Positions 33,691-45,385 of a stretch of 54,812 bases of DNA are shown here, one piece after another. The stretch is from Helochares maculicollis (lineage: Eukaryota > Arthropoda > Insecta > Coleoptera > Hydrophilidae). The stretch spans positions 1 through 54,812 of the forward strand of contig JAWQRO010000122.1 in assembly GCA_033557835.1 (NCBI GenBank), in the 5' to 3' direction. The notes below the pieces were generated by a model. It ran no database searches. It worked only from the letters and a program-made list of their open reading frames with translations, and was not told where the DNA came from. Numbering within the stretch: position 1 is the first letter of the stretch; each line of letters opens with the position of its first letter. Both the position numbers and the translations under genes were made by a program.

Positions 33691-34315
33691 CGGGAGTGTA
33701 AAAATTATAACGTTATTTTGGAGAATTCCCCAAAAAGGAAGTTAATCAGCATTTCTTGCTAAATAGCTGCAAATGAACCCTAATGCAATAGAATTAGCTG
33801 TTTGATACGATACATTTGAAGTTTGCATAGCTTGTGCTGCCAGAAAAATAAATCAGACTATCCAATTTGCGCGAATCAGTAATTACAATAGATTAAAGGT
33901 GTAAAATAGAGTTAAGAAACTCTGTTTTGAGATAATCATGATTGAACGGAAATACCTTTTATGACCTGAGATAGTCAAACATTCTTTAAGCACGATATAA
34001 ATGTTATCAATGACTATGCAAATAAACATCTGACATGATATATAAAAGAGCGGTATCATTTTTATCTAGAATTTACACGTCGGGCCTTAGCAATAAATTA
34101 TGAAATAGCTTAAATTTTTCTAGAGATACTAAATACCTTCCCAAAATTAGGTGATTCAATTAAAAATCCTACCTAGCGTTATAGCCAAAGCGTATTGTTT
34201 CGCAAATATTGTGGTTTTCGGAGCGACTATAAATTTTGGGTGGCACTTTGATGCCTATCTTTGTGTTTCACTAGAAGGTACCGAGCAAGCACAGTGACAA
34301 TAAAACGCTTTTAAA
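33691..34315. other. Intergenic, upstream of MMP copy C
   Basis: Nothing gene-like was seen. It includes the expected promoter and short 5' UTR of copy C. Confidence 0.4.
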
Positions 34316-35511
34316 ATGCATCACTTCATTGTTTCGATCTTAATATTGTTCTTCGTTTGTCTGACCAATGCAGGGTACAGTCGGCATGACGAAGCTTGTG
34401 TGGTGAGTAATTGTTATTCTTTTAGAGTTCAAAAGTATTATCTCCAATATTATATCATTAATAGTTGCAAGAGTTAATATCATATAATTTGAAAAATGTA
34501 AATATAATTGACAAAACCATTTTTCTCAGCAATTCCTCTCTAGATATGGGTATTTACCATCAAACAAAACAGATCCAATTGATGACAAAACGTATTCAAA
34601 AGCCGTCTCTCAGTTGCAAAAAATGGCCAGCATTCCTATGACGGGCAAACTAGATGGAAAAACTGAAGAAATGTTGAGGCGGCCTCGTTGCGGAACCCAC
34701 GACACCCCCAATCAAATTGCAAGATACGTTTTGGCCGGGGCCAGATGGCAGAAAAGACATTTAACTTACAGAGTTTCCGCCTATTCGGAAAAGTTGAGGA
34801 GATCAGACGTCGATGCCGAGCTGGCCAGAGCGTTCGCCATGTGGGCGAGGCACACGAACCTATCATTTTCTAAAGTTGGAACGACGGCCGACATCGAAAT
34901 TACCTTCACGCGTCATGGGTACAACGGAAACCGTTTCGACGGCCCTGCCGGCACTTTGGCTTTCGCTTTCTACCCTGTAAGTACCCGTATCATACTTATA
35001 CCATAGTTTCAAGTATGGCAAATAATTATAAGTGACAATCTTCCCTTAGCAAAACGGAGATATATTCTTCGACGAGTCCGAGAACTGGGTGGTTGGGAAC
35101 CGAAACGAAGGAACAAGTCTCTTCTACGTGGCCGTGCACGAAATTGGGCACTCCTTGGGTCTGGCGCATTCGAACGACCAAAAAGCTGTTATGTACCCTT
35201 GGTATTGGAGTGGCTACCAGGATTTAGGCAGGGACGACGTGGAAGGAATACAAAAGCTATATGGATATAAAACGGCTTCTCCCACTCCACCCTCAACACC
35301 TTCACGGCCAGATCCAAACGTAACAACGCAAAGACCACCATTCATCCCCTATTTCCCAAGACCGAGACCAACTGAACGACCTCCGTCATATCCCAATTAT
35401 CCTCCAGTTTATCCTGGGAGCTACCCGTTCTATCCGCAATATCCTTATTACCCCTATTATCCATTTAGGCATTCCTATCACACAAAAACGTTTCATAAAA
35501 GGCCTTATTAA
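34316..35511 (+). CDS. Matrix metalloproteinase without hemopexin domain (copy C), Pro/Tyr-rich tail
   Basis: Exons 34316-34402, 34530-34976 and 35050-35511 give 331 aa. The signal peptide is MHHFIVSILILFFVCLTNAG. The prodomain (LSRYGYLP, MASIPMTGKLD) has the cysteine switch PRCGTHD, where the usual proline before the aspartate is His. The catalytic domain includes KRHLTYRVSAYSEKLRRSDV and DGPAGTLAFAFYP. The zinc site is HEIGHSLGLAH near residue 208, with Met-turn VMYPWYW. After the last catalytic helix (DDVEGIQKLYG) comes a tail of about 70 residues rich in Pro and Tyr (PSYPNYPPVYPGSYPFYPQY), in place of hemopexin. It shares both phase-0 introns with copies A and B but lies on the opposite strand. 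It is probably a secreted matrix- or cuticle-associated protease (inference). Confidence 0.93.
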
Positions 35512-36209
35512 AGAGGTGTAGCACAACCACATATAAAACTAGAATATTTTGTATGTTTTGATACCTATCTATGAATGAAATGTAATGTATATTAAGATTG
35601 TTAAATATAATGTTTCGATTACCAATTTTTTTAAATTCGAACTGTTACTGAAGCTTTTTATGTCCGGAAACAAAGTGTTATACTATTAAAAAAGCCTCGA
35701 TTGCCCTCAATTAAGCGCGTGAACTAAGATTCTAACGAATTTAGAAACCAACCCATCAAATTAACGTATTTTACCACCGCTCGAGCTTCAATTTGATCCA
35801 TTTTGTGTATACTTTGCTAATAGAATAGTCGTTAATCGAGCGGTATAGGCAACCCAAAGTACACCACAATGTGTAATTTTATATTAACGCATTTCTTGCA
35901 GAACTCTGATTTCGCGGTTTGGCGTTCAGGATGGAATGAAAATATGCCACGCAACAATAATAAAATTTGCTTATAAGCTGGATTTGACTCGGTTTGGTTT
36001 CAATACTTATTAGGTTATATTTCGCCTGAGCCAGACAGAATTCGAATTATTTATATCACAACCATCATTGCAAAGTAGCTGAAGTAATAAGCGGATAACT
36101 TCACGTTAGTTATGGCCCAGTGCTGCTTGGCCGTTCGCACTATGTACTGCAATGTACACGTACCGAAATAGTGTACGACTTTATAGAAGTGATTTAACAA
36201 TCTAATAAG
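35512..36209. other. Intergenic between MMP copy C and the first ZAD gene
   Basis: The first part is the 3' UTR of copy C and the last part the promoter of the ZAD gene. No further gene was recognised. Confidence 0.4.
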
Positions 36210-39099
36210 ATGGAAGTTGCCTTTGAAAAACTTTGCAGGTGCTGTTTGAACGAGGATTCGAATTTGAAATGCATCCTCCAGATCAAAGTCTCGGAGAAGA
36301 AGCAAATCCACCTCACGGATTTTATAAGGAGGATGACATCTCTAAAGGTCAAAACCAATTATCATTCCGATAAATAGGCTTCTAATTATTTTATTTTTGT
36401 TTATTCAACAAATTGGCTGGTCTAGCGCTCGTCAACGCAGGTCTTTGCAAATTAACTGCCTTAAGCCCAAAACTGCTACAGCACCTCTGCATCCAGAATA
36501 GGACAAATATGAATTAATTGATTAATGCGATCTTGACTTTGATTCTATACCGATAGGAAGGTATTTTTTATGCCATTGATACTTTGGTAATCCAAGCCAT
36601 TAATCACTAAATGTGCAGTGCTGTGATTGGCCGAGTGCGAGCTGGCCTATTTGCGCTATTGGTAGTCAGGTCGGCGGTGACAGACCGCGAAAATTTAAAT
36701 CGTGGTAGAGTTTTCTGTGTTTGTATCTTGTATTGTTGCTAATACAGGTACTTTCTCTTTCGTACAGATATCCAAATTCGACAACTTACCGGATACCATC
36801 TGTCCTCCCTGCATCGAAGAATTCATCAGGGCCTACAAATTAGCAGAGAAGTTCATAGAGTCCGATATGAGACTGAAAGATACCCTCTTGAGTCGAAAAC
36901 GAATTATAATCAACATACCCGATGAGGACCTTGTAACCAAAGCAACTAAATCCAATGAGAGTCGACCCCTCAAGAGCGTACGCCTACCAAAACGAGACCA
37001 CCACATACAAAGCTCAACTATCCAACTGATTTCACCAACGAACGTAGCAAGCATCCCGTCAGGTGCGACAGTTGACCTACAAAAATCTATGAAAGCCTTA
37101 TACGAAGCACAGGGTCAATCACTGAAAGAAGAAGAAATGGACGAAACCAATGAAATGGAAAGTAACGAAATGAACCTGAATAACGAAATGGGCCAAAATA
37201 ATGAGATAGGACAGTTTAATGAACTGGGTCAAAGTAACACAATAAGCCAAACAAACGAAGTAGATCAAAGTAGCGTAATGGGCCAAAATAACCAAATTGT
37301 CCAAAATAATCAAATTGTCCAAAATAACCAAATTGTCCAAAGTAATCAAATTGTACAAAGTAACCAAATTGTCCAAAGTAACCAAATTGTCCAAAGCAAC
37401 CAAATTGTCCCAAGTAACCAAACTGTTCAAAATAGCGAAATTGTCGAAAGTAGCCAAATTGACGACAATAACCGAATGGGCCGAAGCAATGCACAGGGCG
37501 AAATGTGCCGAAACGATGGAACAGGTCAAAGCGATGGAAGTGATCGAAGCGATCAAGCAGGGGAAAGCAATGAAGTGGATGCGAGCGAAAGCGATGGGGT
37601 GGACTCTGAAGCTTTGCCCAAGGGACCCGAGCCGAGTTATACTTTCGATGTCATTTTGAAAGAATCTCCAGATCGTGCGGAAGTGAAGCCCAAGAGGAAG
37701 AGGTACAAAGAAAAGCAGCACCAGTGCTCCCATTGCTCGGAGATGTTTTTTAATCTGAAAGAAAAGAAACAGCACGAGCGGTCGTGCAACCCCGACAAGC
37801 CGTTCAGGTGCGATTTGTGCCCGAAATCTTTCAGCAACGAAATCAGCTTGAAGGGGCATAAAATGAAGCATTTAGAAAAAGACGACGTTTGCTACATATG
37901 CGATATTTGCGGGCAAAAGTTCAAGCACGAGCACCTATTGAAGCTGCATAGTTACAAGCATTCGTCGACGAAGCCATTCCCGTGCCCGAAATGCCCTAAA
38001 GGTAATTTCCGTTACGTTCCTCTTCAATCCTTACGGTGGGAATTAAGCAATCGATGAACAATTATGAATGTTTTAGGTTGTATAACTGCGGAAAGTTTAC
38101 GGAGGCACATGAAAATCCACGATGAGAATTACGAAAAGAAAGTGCACAGTTGCCATGAGTGTAAGAAGGAATTTGCTTACAAAAGCTTTTTGGCTGAACA
38201 CATGAAGACGCACACTGGGGAGAAGCCGTTTTTGTGTTCCATGTGTGGGCGGGGTTTTCGGCAATGCGGTGCTTTAGAGTATCACATAAGGACGCATTAC
38301 GGAGAGAGGCCGTACGACTGTTCCGAGTGCCACAAAAAGTTTACTTCGCCTGGTACGTTGTAACTGTAGAAAACGAAGGCTCCCGCTTAGGTACATCAAA
38401 CTTAATTTTTAGGAGTACTGAAAGTTCACATGAGGAGTCACACGGACGAGCGGCCATACGTTTGCGATATATGTGGGATGGCGTTTAGGCAATCGACGGA
38501 TATGAAAACACATCGTAGGAACATACACAAAGGCGATAAGCCGGTCCTCTGTACAATGTGCGGAAAACGAATGTCTTCCACAGGGCAACTAACGGTGCAC
38601 ATCCGATCGCACACAGGCGAGAAACCGTTTTCTTGCAGTCATTGCTCCAAGGCCTTCTCCACAAAAACAACGTTAGTAAAGCACGAACGTATCCACACAG
38701 GTATGACACCAAAACATAGTTTAAGCACAAATTTAGAAGTGCTGACACTTGCTTCTTAAGAGTAATCATTTGTTAAAGTAAATTTTTATGGTTCGATTTG
38801 TATAATGTAATCGTTTATAGTATTTATTTGTTGTTTTAGGGGCTCGCCCATACAGATGCAGTACCTGTGGCAAATGTTTCAACCAAAGCAGCACCTTAAA
38901 CACTCACATCCGGATACACAAAAATAAAAACAAGGAAAACCTCAAGGGTGGAAAAATAAATCTAACCCAGATAACGGACAATAACTGCGTCATTCTAGAA
39001 ATTAACAACACCGTCCTGCCTCAAGTCGTTCAAGTGGAGCAAATTGCCGAACAAGTCGTTTTACTGCCGACTCCAGTTCCGTTATTGCAGAATTTGTAA
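36210..39099 (+). CDS. ZAD-C2H2 zinc-finger protein 1, Asn/Gln repeat linker
   Basis: Exons 36210-36347, 36768-38001, 38077-38352, 38413-38700 and 38840-39099 give 731 aa. The N-terminal ZAD domain is split by intron 1. Its zinc cysteines are in LCRCCLNEDSNLKC and ICPPCIEEFIRAYKLAEKF. Basic residues follow, then a long linker of near-identical six-residue repeats (NQIVQS/NQIVQN; encoded about 37190-37470). About eleven C2H2 fingers follow, from HQCSHCSEMFFNLKEKKQHE to YRCSTCGKCFNQSSTLNTHI, several joined by TGEKP-type linkers. Three introns fall in finger-coding exons, all in the phase after the first base of a glycine codon. ZAD-ZNFs are insect DNA-binding regulators that dimerise through the ZAD, so a nuclear transcription-factor role is likely. 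The target is unknown. Confidence 0.92.
37190..37470 (+). repeat. Coding minisatellite, 18-bp unit
   Basis: An 18-bp unit of the form AACCAAATTGTCCAAARTA is tandemly repeated in frame within exon 2 of the ZAD gene, encoding NQIVQ(N/S). The central units (about 37285-37420) are nearly identical, while outer ones degrade to NEMGQ, NELGQ and NEVDQ types. It is a young expansion on an older repeat. Confidence 0.85.
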
Positions 39100-39260
39100 T
39101 AATAGAAACCTTCGATTATAATATTGAATAGTTACAATCGGAATGCATTCATTGGACTGGCAAGCCCAAATGATCAATTTTAACAGGACTTACTCATTGT
39201 GATGCCCATTGTGAATTGTACAAATTATTATATTATTTTCATTGATTTACACGGATATAA

Positions 39261-39266
39261 AATAAA
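39261..39266 (+). terminator. Poly(A) signal of ZAD gene 1
   Basis: AATAAA lies 162 nt after the stop, followed by a T-rich stretch. Confidence 0.6.
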
Positions 39267-40207
39267 GTTTTTATTGTTTTACTTGGTTTTTATTATTAAA
39301 ATAATTTCTTAGGCGACAAAGTAAAGTGAGATTAAAACCTACTTGTAAAAAAGCAGCAACAGTACCACTTATTCAATTACAAATAATTAACAAAACGATA
39401 GTTTCAAAGAACATTAGTACATAGCGTAATAAATTTACTTAACGCAAAGATTAGTTTTTTGTTACTAATAATTAGCAGTTGTAACTGACAAATTATAGTA
39501 CGATCACAAATGCTTATAATGTTACATATATCTCGTGTATGCAGGGTGTATCTGTTTGAGGTGCAAATATTCTGCTCACCGATAGGAGCCTGCGTAACAA
39601 GAAAAACATGCTCTTCCAACGCTCTATGTGATCAGTTGGAGCATTTTCGTCTCATGTATTTTACATAAGCAACTTTATAGCCAGGTATAATTATGCAAAA
39701 ATGGATTGAGATTATAATACTGAATTATCTCAGCTTAGCGATAGCACTCCTGTTAGCGAGTGGAACATTTGCACAACGAAATGACACCTCTTGCATGTAG
39801 TTTAAGTTGTGCTGTGGGCATATTCATTTGAATGGGTTATACTCGCTTGCTAATCAACATCAATGGCAATATCTTTGCTATAATGCCTAATTCTAAAAGT
39901 TAGTCTGAAAATATTGTGATGCTATGAGTTTTGGTCCATTTTCAATAAATATATGTTGGATGAGTATTACCTCTATAAGAAAAACAGGCATTTTTAAACA
40001 GCTTGATTTAGTTTTAAACAATCTAGTCGTCGTCATAACAAGTCAGGTCTGGACGAGTTACGCGATATTGAATCACCAATAAATCAAATGTAAGACGATG
40101 AAAATACAAACGTTTTTCCTTAGATACGTACATTTTGCGGTCGTTTTGATTTTGACTACTGAGAAGATCATGTCTCATCACAGCGAAAAATATTTTATCT
40201 ATTTACC
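39267..40207. other. Intergenic between two convergent ZAD genes
   Basis: AT-rich and probably 3' UTR at both sides. No other gene or repeat was recognised. Confidence 0.4.
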
Positions 40208-43009
40208 TTACAAACTATCATTCTCAATAGTAAAAAACACTTGCTCCACAGGAATAACAACTTGCTCGTCTAAATCAGTACCGTGTTTGTTCGTCACGTG
40301 TTTGTTATACAACTCGACTGAATTGAAACTCTTGTTGCACTCGTGGCAATTGAACGCTTTCTCATGAGTCTTCATGTGCTTGGTCATCCTGCAATGATGC
40401 AAGAACCTCATGTCGCAAATGGGACAAACGTGTCGCTTATCCAAGTCGTTGGCGTTACCCGAGTGAGTCCTCTGGTGGATCTTGAGATCATTCGAATTAG
40501 TATATCCCTTATTGCAAGTCGAGCACGAGTACGGCTTATACCCTGTATGGACCCACATGTGCCGGTTTAGCCTCGTCGAACTGACAAATCCCTTCCCACA
40601 TACGTTACACAAATAAGGTTTTTCGTGAGTGTGGTACGTTCGAATGTGCAGCTGCAGATTATCTGATTGGCTGAACGTTTTCCCGCAAAAGTTGCAGCAA
40701 AACGGAAGAACTCCTGTGTGCAACACTTTATGCCTCTCCAAGTTGGAAGATATTTTGAAACATTTCCCGCAAATGTCGCACCTGTAGGGTTTTATGGAGT
40801 TGTGCGTCTTCATGTGACCGGCGACTCCAGCCCAACGAACGAAGCCCTTATTGCATATGTGGCATTTGAATGGTCGTTCACCAGTGTGGGTCCGCATGTG
40901 CACTCGAAACGTGCTCGGATTTGGGTATCTTTTACCACAGATCCTGCATCTGCAAGCATACATAATTTATACCATTACTTCGTCCCTTCCCATTTCATTT
41001 TATTTTGTTGCAACTTCACTTTTATTGCACTCTGGACAATCACTCCATTCCTATTTTCACAATATTTTTGATATTTTGATTTATTGTTTTTATTTGTTAT
41101 TTTTACTTTATTCATTCTTTTGTCTCATTTTAATTTTATTTACAATTTTCTTTTAACCATACATTGTATTGTAATTATACTTTCGTTTTAGTCATTTTCA
41201 TTATACTAATTTTTGTTTTACTCATTTTCGTTACGCTAATTTTTGTTTTACTCATTTTCGTTCTACTAATTTTTGTGTTGCTCATTTTTATTTTACTCAT
41301 TTGTATTTTATTTATATTTTCATATAGTTGCTATTTCAAATTTACTCTCATGCTACATTTCTTTAAATTTGCATTGCTTTTTAACAGGAAACATGGTACT
41401 TACCCGTAGTCTTTGACGACCATGTGACCTTTAAGGTGACCGATCAAGCGCTTTCGGTCTTTAAACTCCTTCTTGCAAATATTGCACTGCAAAGCGTTCG
41501 TCTGACAGTTGTTTAATCGATGTTCCTTCAACGCCACAACGGACGTAAATTCTTCCTCACAGTTGTTGCAGGAGACTTTCAAGGCAAGATCTTCGTCTAC
41601 GTTTTTGGCAAATGTGTGGACTATAGTGGCTGGGTCTATGGCTGTTAAAGGTTTTAAAGGGACTAAAGGAGGTGTATTCTTAGGTAAGTTTTTAACCGGA
41701 ATCGTCGGATCTTTTATGACTGTCGAGCTTTTGGATGGAGCTAATGGGATTAAAGGGGGCGGACCGTCGGAAAAAATTTGTGTTAATGCCGAAGTTGACT
41801 TACAATTGCCTGTATTTACACCCAGCTTTTCCAATTGCGATATGTGAATCTGCGGAGAAAAATTAAAAGCTATAGATAGATATTGCAGTGTTTCGTTTAG
41901 TTACATTTAAGAATGTAATTCCATTCATTACAGAAGGCAATGCAGCAAATTGAGGCAAGATCAATCTCAGGATTATTCGTGATATATTTACCTGAGTAAT
42001 CATCTGAATTACAAGGACGTAAGCTCTTAAGATTAATTTTTTGCATGATTCAAATCTAATCTTAGGTTGGCACCACCGGTTTGGTAATAATCGAAAAAGA
42101 CACATATTTAGTAAAAATACATTAAACGAATGCTTACCACTTTAATTTCAGCATTATCCTCCTTCAAGATAATCTCAGTGGGATCAATCCCCATGCTTAA
42201 ATTATCCTCAAGACCTTCATTTTTCAATATGGAGTTAATGAACTGATTGGCCTTCTCTTTGCTTCTCCGCGCCGAACTTTCCAGTCCCTCGCAATCTTCT
42301 TTCTGTTCCTGCGTTAGTTGAATAACCTACACCGAACAAAAATCAGCGTCAACGTGAGACTAGCAGCTTGAATACATTTATCAAGCGCAATTTATCAATT
42401 ACATTTTACCTCCGTCTCCTCGGTTCCAAAATGGAGATCAGTTTTCGCTACAAATCGTCCGTAATTAACATCTTCGCATTCATCGGTCTCCACTCTTTTG
42501 TCTTTTTCACTACGTTCTTTAAGGTGATGACGTTCTTGCCGCTGACTCAATGGAATGTCGTCTTCGGGGTCACTTTCGCCTTCACATTTAAGAACTTCGG
42601 ATGCACAATGCAAATCTTCACTAGCCAAGCCTATCTCAGCGTCAGTGAAGGCTTTCTTCAAGATATCAGAATAGGGTTTGGCTTTGCTTTGCTTGACATA
42701 ATTGCGTAACATTCGGTCGCTCCGTTCTACTTTACGTTTGAAATTGTAGAACTTTATGAATAGGTGGAAACAAGAAACGCATATCTGCTTGGGAAGATTA
42801 TCAATTTCTGAAACCTACCCGGCGTGTTACTGGGGGGTTCTATAAGGGATAGAGGGAAAATGCTTGTTTACCTTCACAGCTGCACAGGTCTCCATCAACA
42901 TGGGAATTTTGCTCGGATAAATATCTTTTAGGTGACCATGGTCGCTCAGGCACGACCTACACACTTTGTTGAATTGAAATTTCTTGATTTTCCTACCTGT
43001 TTTTCCCAT
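40208..43009 (-). CDS. ZAD-C2H2 zinc-finger protein 2
   Basis: Exons 43009-42872, 42814-42410, 42326-42138, 41849-41404 and 40949-40208 give 639 aa. An upstream in-frame ATG at 43069 would add twenty residues. The ZAD is split by intron 1 at the same point as in ZAD gene 1 (46 codons in exon 1). Its cysteines are in VCRSCLSDHGHLKDIYPSKI and QICVSCFHLFIKFYNFKRKV. A linker with acidic and proline-rich parts (GPPPLIPLAPSKSS) follows. About ten fingers come next, starting with two degenerate ones in exon 4 (CNNCEEEF, CNICKKEF) and ending FNCHECNKSFNSVELYNKHV. Intron 4 is long and contains a simple tandem repeat. It is a putative nuclear DNA-binding regulator, target unknown. Confidence 0.9.
41185..41320. 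repeat. Intronic minisatellite
   Basis: Imperfect tandem repeats with a period of about 36 bp (TTTTGTTTTACTCATTTTCG and variants) lie in intron 4 of ZAD gene 2. On the plus strand they read as a run of LIFVLLIF, which is a chance hydrophobic frame and not a membrane protein. Confidence 0.7.
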
Positions 43010-43458
43010 TATTGTTGAATTTTCCAAAAAATTTTTCTCGAGACTCTTGGCGTACATAACCTCAAACACACGCCATATTTACAAACTCTACATATGACCC
43101 TCTCGACAGTTCTTATGCAATAAATGAAGTACGTAAAGCTTGTACAAGTTGCTTAATTACGAAACCCAATAGAGTTGCCAGCTATCAAAGCTTGTGCCTG
43201 ATGGAATTGATGAAAATATTTTCGGTTGCAGAGTTCTGGAAATTGTTGGTCGTGATACTGTTTAGATGAAATAGATGGAGGTAAAAGTGGAGTGCCCTGT
43301 GATTGGCTATAATCCTTTGGCATAGCAGTATTGCATACAAAGGTAAGCATGTGCATATAGGTTTAACAATAAATATGTACCCGATGATTGCATCTTACAA
43401 TTGAAGACAGTTTAGGAATAGATCGTTAAGAAATAAAAGCAGATGTTACTAAAGAGTC
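43010..43458. promoter_or_regulatory. Shared divergent promoter region of two ZAD genes
   Basis: Start codons of ZAD gene 2 (-) and ZAD gene 3 (+) face away from each other across 449 bp, so both promoters must lie here unless there are distant 5' exons. No clear core promoter element is assigned. Confidence 0.5.
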
Positions 43459-45100
43459 ATGAGTTCAAATGAGAGCATCAATTTTGATAAGATTTGTAGA
43501 TTTTGCACACTGGAAAACACTGAAATGCAATATTTATTCTCTGGGGACGTTATAAACCTGTTGAAAACTTTAATTCCCATTGAAGTAAGTGTTTATTATT
43601 TATTATACTGCAACAATATCGGTACTGTTACTTTATTCAAGTAATAAAGAATTATTCACTGCAACTAACTAAATGTATTCCAATTTTTATAGATCAATCA
43701 AAACGATAACCTACCAAAACAATTGTGCAGCGATTGCTTTCAATGCATTAGCAACTTCTACAAATTCCAACAAACTGCTATAGAAAACGACAAAAAGTTA
43801 AAATGCATCTTGAACAACAGCTTCCCTAATTTAAATATCAATTCAGCTGCAGCATTACAATTAGACATTCAGAATACAAGCCAAGAGAATTCTGTCAAAG
43901 ACGGATCGACTAAGTGGTTTAAATGTGATATATGTGAAAAGCAAGTCAAAACGCTGCATTCGTTAAGAAGACACATGAAAATCCACCTGGGTGAAAAATC
44001 TCATGTTTGCAAGCTGTGCAACAGGGCGTTCATTGATCCTGGAAATCTCAAAAAGCATATTCGTAAGCACACAAATGAGAAAAAGCATCAATGTAATGAG
44101 TGCGGGCTTAGATTTTACGAACGAAATAAGCTGATGATCCACATTCGGACCCACACTGGGGAAAAGCCTTATAGTTGTACTGTGTGTTCCCGGCCTTTTG
44201 CCACCCCTGCTCAAGTACAAATTCATATGAAAGTAAGTATTTAAGTAGTAAGTCATCCAGCTACAGCTACCTTCAGTTTTAAAACAAATTATACTACAGT
44301 ACCTGCGTTAAAAAAGTCATCTATTTAGAAGAAATCGATTGTAAGTAATTATTGACTTAATGCTTCAGACACATACTGGGGAGCGTCCATACGAATGTGA
44401 TATTTGTCAAAAGAGATTCCCTTACAGTGGCTCCCTGGAAACCCATAAAAAGACCCACAGTGGCTTAAAACCATTTGTATGCTCTACTTGTGGACAAGCG
44501 TTTTCCCAAAAGGTCAACTTGGAGAATCACACACGCATCAAGCACACCTTTGAGCGGCCTTACATGTGCTCCGAATGCGGAAATGCCTACGCTACTAAAG
44601 AACAGTTAAAATGCCACACTAGGCACCACACTGGTGAAAAGAAGCCTTTACAGTTTAGCTGCTTAACATGCCATAAACAATTCGGTATGGGTTTTTCGTA
44701 GTCATTGTTGTGCATATTTCTGTAGAAGTTAATGAGAGCAAATGCGAGAAATATATGTTGCCGTCGCTGAAGTGTGCAAATTTTAGGTACCGCTGCAGAA
44801 CTACGAACACACACCAGAATTCATACCGATGAACGGCCGTATCAATGTGACTACTGCGGGAAAAAATTCAGAGCCTCCTCGCACATGACCACACACAGAA
44901 AAATCCACACAGGAGAGAAAAATTATTCTTGCCCGTACTGTGCAAAAGCGTTCCGCCAATCGTCAGCTTTGAAAATCCATATTCGTGTTCATACCGGTGA
45001 AAAGCCATATTGCTGTCAACTCTGTGGCACCAGGTTTACTCAAACTACGTCTCTAAATACCCATATGAAAATACACAATGTTAATAGGGAGATATCGTAA
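43459..45100 (+). CDS. ZAD-C2H2 zinc-finger protein 3
   Basis: Exons 43459-43584, 43693-44232, 44369-44684 and 44787-45100 give 431 aa. The ZAD is again split by intron 1: KICRFCTLENTEMQYLFSGD in exon 1, and DNLPKQLCSDCFQCISNFYK in exon 2. A short linker leads directly into eleven C2H2 fingers, from FKCDICEKQVKTLHSLRRHM to YCCQLCGTRFTQTTSLNTHM, mostly joined by TGEKP linkers. Joining exon 2 to exon 3 rebuilds a finger linker (HMK then THTGERP), and joining exon 3 to 4 completes KQFGTAAELRTH. It is compact compared with its two neighbours and lacks the low-complexity linker. A nuclear DNA-binding role is expected from the family. Confidence 0.93.
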
Positions 45101-45385
45101 TATTAGCAATAATCTAAATATGTATCTTGGACATTAATAGCGAAATATATAAAACAAAGCAAGCAAAGGATAATTTGGACATCCCAATAGGCTTTTTAGT
45201 GAACAAATAATAATATTTAGGGAGGCTCGTGTAAATTCTGGTATAGCTACGGTTTGAATTTTCCTTTCGCCTGGGAGCTATGCAACCAACTATACACCTA
45301 TTTGATCATCTTTATCTACTGCGTGCAACTCTCTATAGTTCTATCTCTGTCTACGTAACATAACCAACAAATTACGCTAAGAAAA

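Noticed and set aside
37119..37871. 250-codon open frame on the minus strand
   Set aside because: It is the antisense of the NQIVQ repeat and finger exon of ZAD gene 1; the Phe/Gly/Tyr repetition follows from the 18-bp repeat.
41164..41409. Hydrophobic frame resembling a membrane protein
   Set aside because: It translates an AT-rich minisatellite within an intron of ZAD gene 2; there is no start context or domain.
41863..42105. Minus-strand frame between ZAD gene 2 exons 3 and 4
   Set aside because: Exons 3 and 4 join cleanly in phase 0 across it, so it is intron.
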